A stretch of DNA of 64,000 bases from an uncultured Alphaproteobacteria bacterium (lineage in GTDB: Bacteria > Pseudomonadota > Alphaproteobacteria > UBA3830). Location: contig CALXQQ010000033.1 of NCBI GenBank assembly GCA_944390775.1, positions 60,226 through 124,225 of the forward strand. Direction: 5' to 3'. The notes under the pieces were generated by a model. The model had not been told where the DNA came from. It did no database searches and worked only from the letters and a program-made list of their open reading frames with translations. Every line of letters starts with the position of its first letter. The first letter of the stretch is position 1. The translations under genes and the position numbers were made by a program. This document shows, piece after piece, positions 1-10,192 of this stretch.

Positions 1-115
1 TAGAGTGAGATGTAAAAAAATTACAAAACAGAGAATCTTCAGAAGTTTTTTACTTTTCTGTGCTTTTATTATATCTGAATACTGTTTTAGGCGTATTTAT
101 GGAGGAAGGTAGTAT

Positions 116-1612
116 ATGATGAAATATGTAGTTGGTATGATGACTGTTGCGGTGTTACTGTCTTGTTGCACTGCGGATAATGTTTTTGCTGTGAGCGGAA
201 ATTCCAAGGAGAGTCGTTCTGTGGGAGCAAAAACGGATACCAATGGTGATGAAACACTGTCAGAATTAGATCAAGCGATGTATCCCTTTGTGAAGGTCGA
301 TAGCATGTCTAAGGAGGATGTTGCTGGGCTTATCATTGATAATAATGCAGTATATATGCTTAGTTTTGATAAGCATTTTTGTCCGGTACAAGGATCAGAT
401 GCTACAGCAGAGGTGGATTTTTCCGATTTAGATTTTTTTCATCAATATCCTAAATTAGCCAGTGTGGAGATTCGTAATAAAAAACTTACATTGCAGCATT
501 TGGAGAATCTGCAAACGCGTATGCCGGCGGAAATAGTTGGTTTGTCGTTTAATGGATGCAAAATCGCGGATGATGGGAAGCAGATGTTTCCCGATGTGTT
601 TTCGAAGCGTGAAAAGCTGAAATCCATCACAGTAAGTATGCCTACCTGTACGGATGAAGAAGCTGAAGCGATATTAACTTCTTTACTTACACATATTGAT
701 CTTCAATATTTGAACTTATCATTGGGGGAATTAACGGGTACAGCTCTTATTACTTTGTCGGAAATAATTGGGCATTCAGAACAAAGTCTTAAGGGGTTAA
801 CGATCGGGATAGGCGCGATTAAGAATGATAGTGCATATAAGGGATCAGATGCATTGATAAAGGCTTTGAAAAAGCTGGAAAAACTGGAGCAGCTAGAACT
901 GTCTATGCTAGAACTGCCAGAAATTCATGCAAAAGATCTGTTTGGAAATATCGGAGAATTAAGTCATCTCACGAGTTTGAAGTTATTTTTTGGCAATATT
1001 CACAGCTATGGTAGCGTAGAGCTATTTGAAAGTATTGAGGTATTGAGAGATTCGTTAGAAAAACTAAAGATGCTGGAAAATTTGGATATCTCCAAGATGC
1101 AACTACCAGGCACAATCATGCAGTTGTTTGCGCAAGGGTTATCTTTGACACATAATCTGCATACATTGAATATTTCCAACAATCAGCTTGATGAAAAGGC
1201 TGCGGAATTACTGGCAGATTCGATCAAAGACATGGGGCAATTAGAGACATTGTTCGCGTGCAATTGCGAGATTGATGGTCAGATATTTGGTGCTCTTACC
1301 AAGAGTTTCAATGAAACTGGCTTACAAGCTATTTGGTTGGGGGGGAACAAGATAAAAGATGGTATTACCAATATGCCTGTTGGTCAGATGCAAGACATAA
1401 GATGCATAGATTTTTCTGATAATGATCTTAGTTATGATGATGCGTTAAAATTTGTGCATATGACCAAAGGACATCCTACGCTAAAAGTTGTTAATTTCAG
1501 GAACAACACAGCAATAGATAAGCGCAGTGTTCCGGAAAGGAAAATACAACAAGATGAACTTGTTAAGTGGAAATTGGAAAATAACTGCGAAGTAGCATTC
1601 TTTGGGTTATAG
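116..1612 (+). CDS. Secreted leucine-rich-repeat protein
   Basis: A 498-residue protein with an N-terminal export signal: a short charged start, then a hydrophobic stretch ending in L-L-S-C (Cys17). This could be a lipobox, or the signal could be cut by signal peptidase I near residue 26 after V-F-A. The rest is built of irregular ribonuclease-inhibitor-like leucine-rich repeats, about 25-30 residues each (for example LHTLNISNNQLDEKAAELL near residues 348-366). A strong ribosome site (GGAGG) lies at 101-105 ahead of the ATG at 116; a second ATG follows at 119. It is monocistronic: no gene lies upstream in the window, and pheS follows after a hairpin. LRR proteins exported by intracellular bacteria are often host-interacting, but that is only an inference here. 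The LRR fold is clear; function is unknown. Confidence 0.85.
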   Translation: MMKYVVGMMTVAVLLSCCTADNVFAVSGNSKESRSVGAKTDTNGDETLSELDQAMYPFVKVDSMSKEDVAGLIIDNNAVYMLSFDKHFCPVQGSDATAEVDFSDLDFFHQYPKLASVEIRNKKLTLQHLENLQTRMPAEIVGLSFNGCKIADDGKQMFPDVFSKREKLKSITVSMPTCTDEEAEAILTSLLTHIDLQYLNLSLGELTGTALITLSEIIGHSEQSLKGLTIGIGAIKNDSAYKGSDALIKALKKLEKLEQLELSMLELPEIHAKDLFGNIGELSHLTSLKLFFGNIHSYGSVELFESIEVLRDSLEKLKMLENLDISKMQLPGTIMQLFAQGLSLTHNLHTLNISNNQLDEKAAELLADSIKDMGQLETLFACNCEIDGQIFGALTKSFNETGLQAIWLGGNKIKDGITNMPVGQMQDIRCIDFSDNDLSYDDALKFVHMTKGHPTLKVVNFRNNTAIDKRSVPERKIQQDELVKWKLENNCEVAFFGL

Positions 1613-1622
1613 ACATTGTTTT

Positions 1623-1652
1623 ATATGGGGAGATCGTGAGATCTTCTCATAT
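1623..1652 (+). terminator. Hairpin after the LRR gene
   Basis: A 13-bp stem (with G-U wobbles) closes on a GTGA tetraloop, 11 bases after the LRR stop codon. No U-tract follows, so it is a terminator-like or RNA-stabilising hairpin rather than a textbook intrinsic terminator. Confidence 0.5.
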
Positions 1653-1696
1653 TAGTCATAATCGATACTTTTTATAAATTACAATTAGCTTATAGA

Positions 1697-1726
1697 TTGT
1701 GTTGTGCTACAGCAATCTGCTATATT
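1697..1726 (+). promoter_or_regulatory. Possible sigma-70 promoter of pheS
   Basis: TTGTGT (1697-1702) and TATATT (1721-1726) are separated by 18 bases. This would start transcription only a few bases before the pheS ATG at 1739, giving a nearly leaderless mRNA. Pattern match only. Confidence 0.35.
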
Positions 1727-1738
1727 GCACAGAGAACA

Positions 1739-2812
1739 ATGGAGAGATCTGTGCTTAAATCAGAATTAGATAAATTGCTCAGCAGCTGTATGTTTTTAAT
1801 TGATCGCTGTGTATCATCTCAGGAATTGGAGCAGGCTAAGGTGGCGACTTTGGGCAAGAATGGTCGTGTTACGCTGATGCTCAAAGGTCTGAAAGATATG
1901 GAAATAGATCAGAGGCGCGAGCTTGGTGCACAAATTAACTCGATTAAAGAGCAGGTTTTGCAGCGTCTTGTGCAAAAATTTGAAGAGTTATCGGCGCGAG
2001 AAATGGAAACACGTTTGTCATCTGAATTTGTCGATATATCCATGCCTGCTCGCGATACATATAGGGATGGTAGGCTACATCCGATAACCAAAGTGCATGA
2101 GGAAATCTTGGAGATTTTTGCGAACTATGGTTTTCGATTTGTTGATGGGCCTGACATAGACGATGAATATAACAATTTTACGGCGGTGAATATTCCGGAG
2201 CATCATCCGGCGCGTACTATGCATGATACATTTTACGTTAATTTGCTAGCGGATGATCAGGGAAGAAAACTACTTCGGACACATACTACAGCGGTAGAAA
2301 ATCGTGCTCTTCGTTTACATGGTGCGCCGTCGCGTTTTTTTACAATAGGTAGGGTTTTTCGTAGCGATTATGATGCGACTCATACTCCTATGTTCACACA
2401 AATTGAGGGTGTGGTGGTTGATAAAGATGTTGGCTTTGCGCATCTCAAATGGCTATTAACTGATTTTCTGCGAAAATTTTTCAATACGGATACTGTAAAT
2501 TTGAGGATAAGGCCGAGTTTTTTCCCATTTACTGAGCCATCGATTGAGGTAGATATTGCTTACTCGCAGCATAAGGGCAAGATCACGCTTGGCAGTGGAG
2601 AAAACTGGATGGAGATTTGCGGAGGCGGGGTTTTACATCCGACGGTATTGCAGTCAGCGGATATAGATAGTCAGCTATATCGTGGTATGGCGTTTGGTTT
2701 TGGATTAGAAAGATTGACCTCATTAAAGTACGGAGTACCAGATTTAAGAGGATATTTTGAATCGGATGAGCGGTGGCGAAAAGTTTTTGGCTTCCATGGA
2801 TTTACGAGATAG
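1739..2812 (+). CDS. pheS: Phenylalanine-tRNA ligase alpha subunit
   Basis: The catalytic subunit of the alpha2-beta2 enzyme that charges tRNA-Phe in the cytoplasm. The 357 residues show an N-terminal coiled-coil arm (about 1-85), a class II core with motif 1 around GRLHPITKVHEEI, motif 2 FFTIGRVFRSD near 199, and motif 3 FGFGLERLTSLKYGVPDLR near 319. The frame stays open upstream to a TTG at 1697, but the ATG at 1739 gives the family's usual N-terminus and length. pheT follows after 15 bases, so the two subunits are co-expressed. All key motifs are intact. Confidence 0.96.
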   Translation: MERSVLKSELDKLLSSCMFLIDRCVSSQELEQAKVATLGKNGRVTLMLKGLKDMEIDQRRELGAQINSIKEQVLQRLVQKFEELSAREMETRLSSEFVDISMPARDTYRDGRLHPITKVHEEILEIFANYGFRFVDGPDIDDEYNNFTAVNIPEHHPARTMHDTFYVNLLADDQGRKLLRTHTTAVENRALRLHGAPSRFFTIGRVFRSDYDATHTPMFTQIEGVVVDKDVGFAHLKWLLTDFLRKFFNTDTVNLRIRPSFFPFTEPSIEVDIAYSQHKGKITLGSGENWMEICGGGVLHPTVLQSADIDSQLYRGMAFGFGLERLTSLKYGVPDLRGYFESDERWRKVFGFHGFTR

Positions 2813-2827
2813 AGAAGGGGATCATAT

Positions 2828-5197
2828 ATGCGTTTTTCGTTTAATTGGCTGAAAAGGCATCTTGATACACAAAGTTCTATACATGATATTGCGCAGAAAT
2901 TAATCAATATAGGGTTAGAGGTAGAAGAGGTAGTTGATTCTGAAGCTATATTTAGCAAGTACAGAATAGTAAAAATAACAGAAGTTGGGCAACATCCTAA
3001 TGCGGATCGTTTACATATTTGCACAGCTATAGATGGTACGGGGAAAGAGTATCATATTGTTTGTGGTGCGACCAATGTTCGCGAAGGCATGAAAGCTGTG
3101 CTTGCCATGGAAGGGGCATATGTTCCTGGAAGTGATATAACTCTGAAACGTAGTAAGATTCGAGGTGTTGTGAGCGAAGGTATGTTATGTTCCTATGCAG
3201 AGGTATCTTTGCCAGAGCAAAATGATGGAATTATTGACCTAGATCAAGCTGTTGATTTGAATGAACATGTTTCCACTGTATTAGGATTTGATGGAGGTAT
3301 TTTGGACGTTGCCATTACGCCTAATCGTGGTGATTGTATGTCTGTTAGGGGTATTGCTAGAGATTTAGCTGCAGCTGGTGTGGGCAAGTTACTAGATATA
3401 TCCCATACTGATTGTAAGCCGACTTGTGATTTTCCGTTAGACATTAGTCTGGATAATATTGAATCCTTCTTGAATTATATGCCGATGTTGGCGTTGCGAG
3501 TTGTGAAAAATGTCAAGAATGGAGAAAGTCCTGTTTGGCTAAAAAATGCTCTTTCGATAGCGGGTATCAATAGTGTTTCGTTGCTGGTGGATCTTGCTAA
3601 TTGGTATATGATCGACACTGGTAGGCCGTTGCACATATATGATCTAGATAAGATTAACGGAGCGTTTGGTATAAGGTATGCCTCGCGTGGAGAAAAGTTT
3701 ATTGATCTGAAGGGGAAGCAACATGAGTTGCGTTCGGATATGTTGATATCTGCGGATAGCAAATCTCCACTGTGTGTATTGGGTGTTATTGGAGGCGATG
3801 GCATAGCTTGTTCCGATGATACGACAAATATTCTGATAGAGTCTGCCTATTTTAATCCGTCAGCAATATCTAAGACAGGCAATTTTTTGAATATAGTGAG
3901 TGATGCTCGAGCTCGTTTTGAGCGGGGAATTGATAAGGAGAGCTGCATATCGGGTCTTGATGGAATTACCTCGCTTATACAAGAGTATTGCAGTGGTGAT
4001 GCTAGCGAAATTTTCACACTTGGATCAAGTCCTTCGGATAGTAATGTTATAACGTTGCATTATGACAAGCTGATTTCCATAAGTAACTGTCCTATAGAGT
4101 GGGCGGACGCTATTTGTATTCTAAAAGGTTTAGGGCTGACAGTATGCAAGGAATCTGATAAATCGGTTACGTTTAGGATTCCATCGTGGCGATCTGATTT
4201 ACTTATAGAAGAGGATCTTATAGAGGAGGTTTTGCGCATATATGGTTTGGATAAGGTTCCAGATATCCCCTTGAAGATGAATTATAGTGCTCATGGCAGA
4301 GGTGAGCATAAGGAGAAATTGCAGATAAATTTAAAGAGGTTATTGGTATCTCGTGGTTTATCTGAAATAGTTTCGTATCCTTTTATTAAAAAAGATTGGG
4401 CTGATGCAGTTCGGGAAAATAAGAAGCTTATATATGTTGTCAATCCGATTAATTCTGACATGAACACTATGAGGCCATCTTTAATTCCCAGTTTGTTGAG
4501 TGCATCGCTACGGTCTTTGAATTTTGGCGACAGCTGTGCGACGATTTTTGAATGTGGTCATGTATTTTATGACGATGCTGTTCAGCAGACTCATGTATCT
4601 GGTATTAGAGTAGGTAATGCTTTGGAAAGACATTGGCTGAACAAAGTGAGAGAATGGGACGTTTTTGATGTCAAAGGTGATCTTGAAGCTATGTTGCACT
4701 ATTGTGGTGTTGAGAAGATGCGCGTAGAGGCGAGTGCTCCGTCTTATTATCATCCGTCTCGCAGTGGGACATTTATTTGCGGACGCAAGACGCTTGGTTA
4801 TTTTGGAGAATTGCATCCACGTATTAATCAATTATTTAGCATTAACCAGCGAATTATGTGTTTTGAATTGATAGCGGAAGAAGTGTTGTCTTTTGAAAAG
4901 AAACAGATGGCATTTCATTCCAAGATATTCCCGAGCATTACGCGTGATTTTTCATTTTTATTTGCGGAAACGGCGTCCATTGGCGATATTGTTAACGGCA
5001 TTTATTCGTTGGATTCGATTGTTAGCAATGTAATTGTATTTGATTGTTTTAACATTGGCGAGGGAAAGAAATCTATAGGTATTTCGGTGATTTTCAATGC
5101 ATTGGATCGCACATTAAACGAAGATGAAGCCAATAATTTATCTGCGAAAATAGTTCAATATGTTGCAAGTTGTGGGGGAGAGTTGAGATCCAAATGA
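2828..5197 (+). CDS. pheT: Phenylalanine-tRNA ligase beta subunit
   Basis: The 789-residue structural and editing partner of PheS. Domains in order: an N-terminal tRNA-binding (EMAP/OB) domain about residues 40-150, a B3/B4 editing domain about 200-370, B5 about 390-470, a catalytic-like core, and a C-terminal ferredoxin-fold anticodon-binding domain about 695-788. The ATG at 2828 is preceded by AGAAGGGG. Its TGA stop overlaps the lepA start codon (ATGA), so lepA is probably translationally coupled. Length is normal for the family. Confidence 0.96.
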   Translation: MRFSFNWLKRHLDTQSSIHDIAQKLINIGLEVEEVVDSEAIFSKYRIVKITEVGQHPNADRLHICTAIDGTGKEYHIVCGATNVREGMKAVLAMEGAYVPGSDITLKRSKIRGVVSEGMLCSYAEVSLPEQNDGIIDLDQAVDLNEHVSTVLGFDGGILDVAITPNRGDCMSVRGIARDLAAAGVGKLLDISHTDCKPTCDFPLDISLDNIESFLNYMPMLALRVVKNVKNGESPVWLKNALSIAGINSVSLLVDLANWYMIDTGRPLHIYDLDKINGAFGIRYASRGEKFIDLKGKQHELRSDMLISADSKSPLCVLGVIGGDGIACSDDTTNILIESAYFNPSAISKTGNFLNIVSDARARFERGIDKESCISGLDGITSLIQEYCSGDASEIFTLGSSPSDSNVITLHYDKLISISNCPIEWADAICILKGLGLTVCKESDKSVTFRIPSWRSDLLIEEDLIEEVLRIYGLDKVPDIPLKMNYSAHGRGEHKEKLQINLKRLLVSRGLSEIVSYPFIKKDWADAVRENKKLIYVVNPINSDMNTMRPSLIPSLLSASLRSLNFGDSCATIFECGHVFYDDAVQQTHVSGIRVGNALERHWLNKVREWDVFDVKGDLEAMLHYCGVEKMRVEASAPSYYHPSRSGTFICGRKTLGYFGELHPRINQLFSINQRIMCFELIAEEVLSFEKKQMAFHSKIFPSITRDFSFLFAETASIGDIVNGIYSLDSIVSNVIVFDCFNIGEGKKSIGISVIFNALDRTLNEDEANNLSAKIVQYVASCGGELRSK

Positions 5198-6993
5198 AAC
5201 AGCAGTTTATTCGAAATTTTGCAATTATTGCACATATTGACCATGGGAAGTCTACTTTAGCTGATAGGTTAATACAGTTATGTGAAGGAATAGATGTTCG
5301 AGAATTTCATGATCAGCTACTTGATTCAATGGATATAGAACGAGAGCGTGGTATTACTATTAAAGCGCAGACGGTTCGTCTTAATTACAAAGCGAAAGAT
5401 GGACATACATATCAATTAAATCTTATTGATACGCCTGGACATGTAGATTTTTCTTATGAAGTCAGCAGATCACTAGCTGCATGTGAAGGATCTTTGCTAG
5501 TTGTTGATGCTACACAAGGTGTTGAGGCTCAAACATTGGCTAATGTTTATCAAGCATTAGATCATAATCATGAAATTATTGTAGCGCTTAATAAAATAGA
5601 TTTACCGGCGGCAGAGCCTGAGCGGATAAAGGAACAAATTGAAGATGTTATCGGTTTAGATTGTGATAATGCTCTTATGGTGTCTGCGAAAGTTGGCACT
5701 GGGGTGCAAGATGTATTAGAAGCTCTAGTGCAGTCGATACCAGCTCCTAGTGGTAATGAAACAGCGCCATTAAAGGCTCTTTTGATTGATAGTTGGTATG
5801 ATCCTTATATTGGGGTTGTGGCGTTGGTGCGTATCAAGGATGGTGTTCTGAAAAAAGGAGCGAAAATCAAAATGATGGCGACCAATAGCTGCTATACAGT
5901 AGAGAAAGTTGGTTTTTTTACTCCCAAACAATATGAGCTGGATCAATTATCGACGGGTGAAATTGGCTTTATGGTTGCGGGCATCAAAAGTGTTAGTGAT
6001 GCTAGGGTAGGTGATACTATTACGACGGAGCAAAATCCTGCAACATCTGCATTAGAGGGATTTAAGCCCTGTGTATCTGTAGTTTTTTGCAGCATATTTC
6101 CAATAGATACGGTTGATTACACGAAATTAAAAGATAGTCTTGCCAAACTGAGTCTTAATGATGCTAGTTTTTCTTTTGAGCCTGAGACATCGCAAGCTCT
6201 TGGTTTTGGTTTTAGATGCGGATTTTTGGGGCTATTACATTTGGAGGTTATTGAAGAACGTCTCACGCGTGAATACAATTTAAACCTAGTTACGACGGCT
6301 CCGAGTGTGGAATATCGTGTTCATCTTAACAATGGTGAAGAGATATTGTTACATAATCCATCTGACATGCCCGATCCTACGAAAATTGCGTCAATTGAAG
6401 AGCCATGGATAATGGCCAAAATAATTGTTCCGGATCAATATCTTGGTAGTGTTTTAGCTCTTTGTGAAGAGAAGAGAGGTGTTCAAGAGAATTTAACTTA
6501 TATTGGCACTCGAGTTCTTGCGACCTATAGACTACCTTTGAATGAAGTTGTGTATGATTTTTATGATCGTTTAAAGTCGATTAGTAGGGGATATGCCAGC
6601 TTTGACTATGAAATTATAGGATATGAACCGGGTGATTTGGTAAGGATTTCGATTCGAATTAATGAGGAACCGGTTGATGCGCTTTCTATGATTCTGCATC
6701 GCAGTAGTGCTGAGACGCGTGGTCGTGCGATGTGTTTAAGGCTGAAGGAACTTATTCCAAGGCATATGTTTAAGATACCTATTCAGGCAGCTATTGGTGG
6801 AAAAATTATTGCGCGTGAAACTATCGCGCCATTTCGCAAAGACGTAACAGCTAAGTGTTATGGAGGAGACATTTCGCGCAAACGCAAGCTATTGGATAAG
6901 CAGAAGGAAGGTAAGAAAAAGATGCAGGCTATTGGAAATGTGAAGATCCCGCATGGAACATTTTTAGCTGCTTTGAAAACAGATCGTAAATAA
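5194..6993 (+). CDS. lepA: Elongation factor 4 (LepA), ribosome-associated GTPase
   Basis: A translational GTPase of 599 residues acting on ribosomes at the membrane and cytoplasm. The G motifs are intact: G1 AHIDHGKST (13-21), G2 [10 protein letters not shown]3 [12 protein letters not shown]4 NKID and G5 SAK. The LepA-specific C-terminal domain ends in [18 protein letters not shown], as in the family. The frame is open back to a TTG at 5170, but the ATG at 5194 overlaps the pheT stop (ATGA) and gives the usual N-terminus. A pheST-lepA operon is inferred from spacing. Confidence 0.96.
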   Translation: MKQQFIRNFAIIAHIDHGKSTLADRLIQLCEGIDVREFHDQLLDSMDIERERGITIKAQTVRLNYKAKDGHTYQLNLIDTPGHVDFSYEVSRSLAACEGSLLVVDATQGVEAQTLANVYQALDHNHEIIVALNKIDLPAAEPERIKEQIEDVIGLDCDNALMVSAKVGTGVQDVLEALVQSIPAPSGNETAPLKALLIDSWYDPYIGVVALVRIKDGVLKKGAKIKMMATNSCYTVEKVGFFTPKQYELDQLSTGEIGFMVAGIKSVSDARVGDTITTEQNPATSALEGFKPCVSVVFCSIFPIDTVDYTKLKDSLAKLSLNDASFSFEPETSQALGFGFRCGFLGLLHLEVIEERLTREYNLNLVTTAPSVEYRVHLNNGEEILLHNPSDMPDPTKIASIEEPWIMAKIIVPDQYLGSVLALCEEKRGVQENLTYIGTRVLATYRLPLNEVVYDFYDRLKSISRGYASFDYEIIGYEPGDLVRISIRINEEPVDALSMILHRSSAETRGRAMCLRLKELIPRHMFKIPIQAAIGGKIIARETIAPFRKDVTAKCYGGDISRKRKLLDKQKEGKKKMQAIGNVKIPHGTFLAALKTDRK

Positions 6994-7037
6994 AGGTGTT
7001 GGACATTATCCATAAGCGTTACTGGTTTGTATATATA

Positions 7038-7066
7038 TTGATAGCATATAAATTATTTGATAGATT
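7038..7066 (+). promoter_or_regulatory. Sigma-70 promoter of the SIMPL gene
   Basis: TTGATA (7038-7043) and TAGATT (7061-7066) with a 17-base spacer. The predicted start near 7073 lies 21 bases before the ATG at 7094. Confidence 0.55.
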
Positions 7067-7093
7067 TTGATGTTTATGTAGTGGAGTGTGTTT

Positions 7094-7822
7094 ATGAATA
7101 TGACGAGTGTAGTGTGTTCAGCTATATTATGTGCAGGTTTGTTGGGCACAGGGTATTTTGCAGTTAATAACTATTCTATGCGACACAATTTAGTAGAAGT
7201 TAAGGGTGTAGCGGAAAAAAAAGTAAAATCTGATGTTTGTGTTATGACTGTGCAGCTACAATCTATCGCAGATGATCCTAAGACAGTTTCTCAAAATTGT
7301 GATAGGGATAAAGAAAAGCTGTTAGTTGCTTTAAAAAATGGTGGTTTGCAAGATCACGAAATAAGTAATGTTAATAGGGTATATTATAAAAGAGATAAGT
7401 ATAAGGACGGAAAATCAACAGGTGAGGAAGAGTACCATATAAACGAATCTTTAAGCTTAAATATAGGTGATTTTGCAAAAGTAGAACGTTTAAGGCATGT
7501 AGTCGCACAGTTGATAGCTCAAGAGGGTATATGGGTAAATATTGATGTACATTATTCTTTGACTGATCTTAATCTATTTAAAGGAGATTTGCTGAAAGAT
7601 GCCGCTCGTAATGCTAAAAAAGCAGCAATGGACTTTATTGAACCGTTCGATGTAGAAGTTGGGGATATGGTGTATCTAAAGCAAGGACTAATAGAAGAGC
7701 AGCCAGCATATGATGGTGATAGCGGTTATTGGAGGGTGGGGAGAACTCCTGAAATCATTTTAAGAGTTGTTGTTCATGCAGGTTTTTTGCACAAGCATCG
7801 TTGCATAGCTAATGGGAAGTAA
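7094..7822 (+). CDS. SIMPL domain (YggE/DUF541-like) membrane-anchored protein
   Basis: A 242-residue protein with an N-terminal hydrophobic anchor (about 4-25), then a SIMPL domain facing the periplasm. Seen: an opening VEVKGVAEKKVKSDVCVMTV strand, a central GGLQDHEISNVNRVYYKRD stretch, and the family's late helix DLLKDAARNAKKAAMDF. Family members are envelope proteins, some linked to oxidative stress; the exact role is unknown. The open frame extends to a GTG at 7088, but GGAG at 7083 is correctly spaced for the ATG at 7094. It has its own promoter and is followed by a terminator-like hairpin before tRNA-Glu. Confidence 0.8.
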   Translation: MNMTSVVCSAILCAGLLGTGYFAVNNYSMRHNLVEVKGVAEKKVKSDVCVMTVQLQSIADDPKTVSQNCDRDKEKLLVALKNGGLQDHEISNVNRVYYKRDKYKDGKSTGEEEYHINESLSLNIGDFAKVERLRHVVAQLIAQEGIWVNIDVHYSLTDLNLFKGDLLKDAARNAKKAAMDFIEPFDVEVGDMVYLKQGLIEEQPAYDGDSGYWRVGRTPEIILRVVVHAGFLHKHRCIANGK

Positions 7823-7855
7823 TAGTGTGAATCTTATGTGAAATTGATTTTAGAG

Positions 7856-7884
7856 TTGATTTATGATTGTTTTTTTGATATGAT
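7856..7884 (+). promoter_or_regulatory. Sigma-70 promoter of tRNA-Glu
   Basis: TTGATT (7856-7861), 17 bases, TATGAT (7879-7884). Predicted start about 7891, 24 bases before the mature tRNA. Confidence 0.5.
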
Positions 7885-7914
7885 ACCTTACGTCATGCGT
7901 GAGGTATGATTTTT
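7883..7914 (+). terminator. Intrinsic terminator after the SIMPL gene
   Basis: A 10-bp stem (7883-7892 with 7898-7907, one G-U pair) with a 5-base loop, then GATTTTT. It overlaps the -10 box of the tRNA-Glu promoter, so only one of the two readings may be functional. Confidence 0.5.
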
Positions 7915-7990
7915 GTCCCCGTCGTCTAGAGGCCTAGGACATCGCCCTTTCACGGCGGTAACACGAGTTCGAATCTCGTCGGGGACGCCA
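7915..7990 (+). tRNA. tRNA-Glu (TTC)
   Basis: A complete cloverleaf: acceptor GTCCCCG/CGGGGAC, anticodon loop CTTTCAC with anticodon TTC at 7949-7951, T-arm GAGTTCGAATCTC, discriminator G, and an encoded CCA. Confidence 0.97.
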
Positions 7991-8064
7991 GTTTGGTCCT
8001 GAAAAGTTGATCTTGGTTTATTTGAAATTTCAGAGTGATGGTTGGTTATTCTGGAAAAGCTTCT

Positions 8065-8109
8065 AAAAACCGCTCAAGGTGAAAAATGGAAACCTTTGAG
8101 GGTGTTTTT
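8065..8109 (+). terminator. Intrinsic terminator after tRNA-Glu
   Basis: CTCAAGGT pairs with ACCTTTGAG (one bulged T) across an 11-base loop. The stem is flanked by AAAAAC and GTTTTT, so it could work in both directions. Confidence 0.6.
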
Positions 8110-8164
8110 GCTGATTAAAAAATAAATGGCGTTGGATTCATGGGGCGCCATCTTGCTTAAATCA

Positions 8165-8194
8165 TTGACAAAAGATGCTGGGGGCTAGTAGACT
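8165..8194 (+). promoter_or_regulatory. Sigma-70 promoter of yebC
   Basis: A consensus TTGACA (8165-8170), an 18-base spacer and TAGACT (8189-8194). The predicted start near 8201 leaves a 28-base leader. Confidence 0.6.
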
Positions 8195-8228
8195 GTCAGC
8201 GTCTGAATCTATTAAAAGCGGAGTTTTT

Positions 8229-8951
8229 ATGGCAGGTCATTCACAATTTAAAAATATTATGTATCGCAAGGGTGCACAGGATGCGAAACGTGCTAAGGTT
8301 TTTTCCAAAATTTCTAGAGAAATTACGGTTGCTGTGAAGGAAGGAGGGGCAGATCCAGAAAGCAATTCTCGTTTGCGTTCTGCTTTGATAAATGCTCGAG
8401 CAGAAAATATGCCTAACGATAATGTGGAGAGAGCGATAAAAAAAGCAATCGGAGGTGAGGCTAGTGGAGATTATCAAAATGTGCGTTACGAAGGATATGG
8501 CCCTAATGGAGTTGCGCTTATAGTGGAAGGTTTAACCGATAATAAAAATAGAACTGCGTCTGCTGTGCGTTCCACATTTTCTAAGTTTGGCGGGAGCTTG
8601 GGCGATATTAACAGTGTAAGTTTTATGTTTGATCGATCTGGCTATATTGTTTACTCCTCCGATAAGATGTCGGAAGAAGAATTGTTCGAGGTTGCTATTA
8701 ATGCAGGTGCTGATGATATTTTCGCGGAAGGTGAACAGTACATCGTTATGACTGCACCAGAAAAGTTTATTGCTGTAAGAGATGTTCTTATAGAAAAATT
8801 TGGAGATCCATTAGAAGCGAAGACTACATGGATTCCGAAGACTACAGTTCCATTAAAAGAGGAAGACTCTGCTTCTTTGATGAAACTTATATCCACGCTT
8901 GAAGATGATGATGACGTTCAAACTGTCATAGCAAATTATGAGTTGGTGTGA
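8229..8951 (+). CDS. yebC: YebC/PmpR-family regulator or translation factor
   Basis: A 240-residue YebC family protein. Its signature opening MAGHSQFKNIMYRKGAQD (usually AGHSKWxNIxxRK) and the acidic three-domain layout are seen. Family members act as DNA-binding regulators or, as shown for some bacterial and mitochondrial relatives, relieve ribosome stalling at proline stretches. The frame is open upstream to 8175, but the ATG at 8229 begins the conserved N-terminus and has AGCGGAG before it. It has its own promoter and stands apart from the usual ruvCAB neighbourhood. Confidence 0.95.
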   Translation: MAGHSQFKNIMYRKGAQDAKRAKVFSKISREITVAVKEGGADPESNSRLRSALINARAENMPNDNVERAIKKAIGGEASGDYQNVRYEGYGPNGVALIVEGLTDNKNRTASAVRSTFSKFGGSLGDINSVSFMFDRSGYIVYSSDKMSEEELFEVAINAGADDIFAEGEQYIVMTAPEKFIAVRDVLIEKFGDPLEAKTTWIPKTTVPLKEEDSASLMKLISTLEDDDDVQTVIANYELV

Positions 8952-9034
8952 GCGATCATTGATGATTGTGCAATTGGATGGTAGTGATTCTCATTTGCTG
9001 TGTGAATCACTTAACATTTCGCCTTTTTGTGAGA

Positions 9035-9072
9035 ACCAGTATTCCAATACGTTTGTTATTAGGGATACTGGT
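9035..9072. terminator. Hairpin between yebC and the convergent cold-shock gene
   Basis: An 11-bp stem (9035-9045 with 9062-9072, one G-U pair) around a 16-base loop, placed between convergent genes. A second, shorter inverted repeat GTGATTC/GAATCAC lies at 8984-9010. Neither has a U-tract. Confidence 0.45.
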
Positions 9073-9084
9073 CCTGTGAGCGAT

Positions 9085-9585
9085 CTAGTTTGCAGATTCT
9101 GTTGAGTAGCCTGATGTCGCCGGATTCACTGCGATGTCAACTGCTTCATAGCCCAAGTTTGTGTATCTTATTTTGAGGGTAAGTTGCTGATTGGGCTCTA
9201 AATTACTAATGGAACGTTTTTTTAGCAAATTTGAATGGATAAAGACATCTTCACCTGTGCTTAGTTGAGCAAAGCCAAATCCTTTAGTAGAGTTGAACCA
9301 TTTGAGAGTTGCATTTACAATTTTTTCATTGCCTTCGTCTACCACATATTTATTAGCTTGCACGATTTCTTTAATTGCGGTGACCTGAAATCCCTTTTCG
9401 GTGTGGGAAATTTGGCACAGGATAATGTCTCCATTTCCTAAACTAGGTAGTCTTGACGCCTCAAACACAGAAAAATGCAAAAATATGTCTTCTGCTATAC
9501 CTTCTACACTTACAAAACCAAAGCCTTTGTATGGACTGAACCATTTTACCTTGGCTAGTGTTTCGACAACTGATAAATCACTCAT
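9085..9585 (-). CDS. Double cold-shock-domain protein
   Basis: A protein of 166 residues with two tandem CspA-type OB folds that bind single-stranded RNA or DNA. Domain 1 shows VKWFSPYKGFGFVSV with RNP2-like EDIFLHFSVF; domain 2 shows LKWFNSTKGFGFAQL and EDVFIHSNLL. Two-domain cold-shock proteins are common in alphaproteobacteria. The frame is open to an ATG at 9609, eight codons upstream; I favour 9585 because it sits closer to the first domain, but neither start has a strong ribosome site. It is monocistronic and convergent with yebC. Confidence 0.9.
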   Translation of the reverse strand: MSDLSVVETLAKVKWFSPYKGFGFVSVEGIAEDIFLHFSVFEASRLPSLGNGDIILCQISHTEKGFQVTAIKEIVQANKYVVDEGNEKIVNATLKWFNSTKGFGFAQLSTGEDVFIHSNLLKKRSISNLEPNQQLTLKIRYTNLGYEAVDIAVNPATSGYSTESAN

Positions 9586-9609
9586 AAACCATATCTCACT
9601 ACTAATCAT

Positions 9610-9962
9610 CTTACTCTGATTCTACTGAATAAAAGTTAATAAAGCGTAAAATTTTTAGAAAGTGTGGCAATAATTATTTAAAAAAATTCTTACTGAAAAA
9701 AGTCGATACAGTATCTACTGGTCGTGCACGAGGAGTTATTTACTGCGGTTTTCATGGAATGAGCGCGATCTCTATGTTTTTTTTTAGGGGAGTCTGCTGA
9801 AAAATAAACACGGGTAATTTTCTAAGAGCTGCTTTTTATCGACTTTGTAGAGAGCGATTTATCTGTCTTTTTTATCGAGAAAAGGGGAAATATCTATATA
9901 GCTTTCAAAAAACGCATCTTCTGAGTCTTTTCTGCAATTCAATTTTTCGCTGAGATTTGAAA
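9610..9962. other. Intergenic region without a recognised gene
   Basis: About 350 AT-rich bases between the cold-shock gene and tRNA-Met. I see no supported ORF, RNA gene or repeat. Confidence 0.5.
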
Positions 9963-10039
9963 TGGTAGCGGGAGAGGGACTTGAACCCCCGACACGCGGA
10001 TTATGATTCCGCTGCTCTAACCAGCTGAGCTATCCCGCC
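9963..10039 (-). tRNA. tRNA-Met (CAT), probably elongator
   Basis: A complete cloverleaf with an encoded CCA. Anticodon stem GCGGA/TCCGC around ATCATAA (anticodon CAT). The acceptor starts GGCGGGA with a G1-U72 pair, like alphaproteobacterial elongator tRNA-Met and unlike initiator tRNA. T-arm GGGTTCAAGTCCC. Confidence 0.9.
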
Positions 10040-10050
10040 ACTTGCACGCT

Positions 10051-10079
10051 ATACTAACCTATAAATGATGAAATGTGAA
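10051..10079 (-). promoter_or_regulatory. Sigma-70 promoter of tRNA-Met
   Basis: On the minus strand: TTCACA (10079-10074), 17 bases, TAGTAT (10056-10051). Predicted start about 10045, a few bases before the tRNA. Confidence 0.6.
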
Positions 10080-10192
10080 TAGCATACTTAGAAAAAGTGC
10101 TATTAAGTATGTCTATGTCTGAATCTTATTGTAATTTATGCTTTTACCCTCTGTACTTTTCTATAGAAAGTGTTAGACTTCTGCTGTGTAGT

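Noticed and set aside
5170..5193. Upstream TTG start for lepA
   Set aside because: The ATG at 5194 overlaps the pheT stop and gives the conserved LepA N-terminus.
8126..8150. TGGCG/CGCCA inverted repeat before the yebC promoter
   Set aside because: Only five paired bases with a long loop; too weak to call an operator or terminator.
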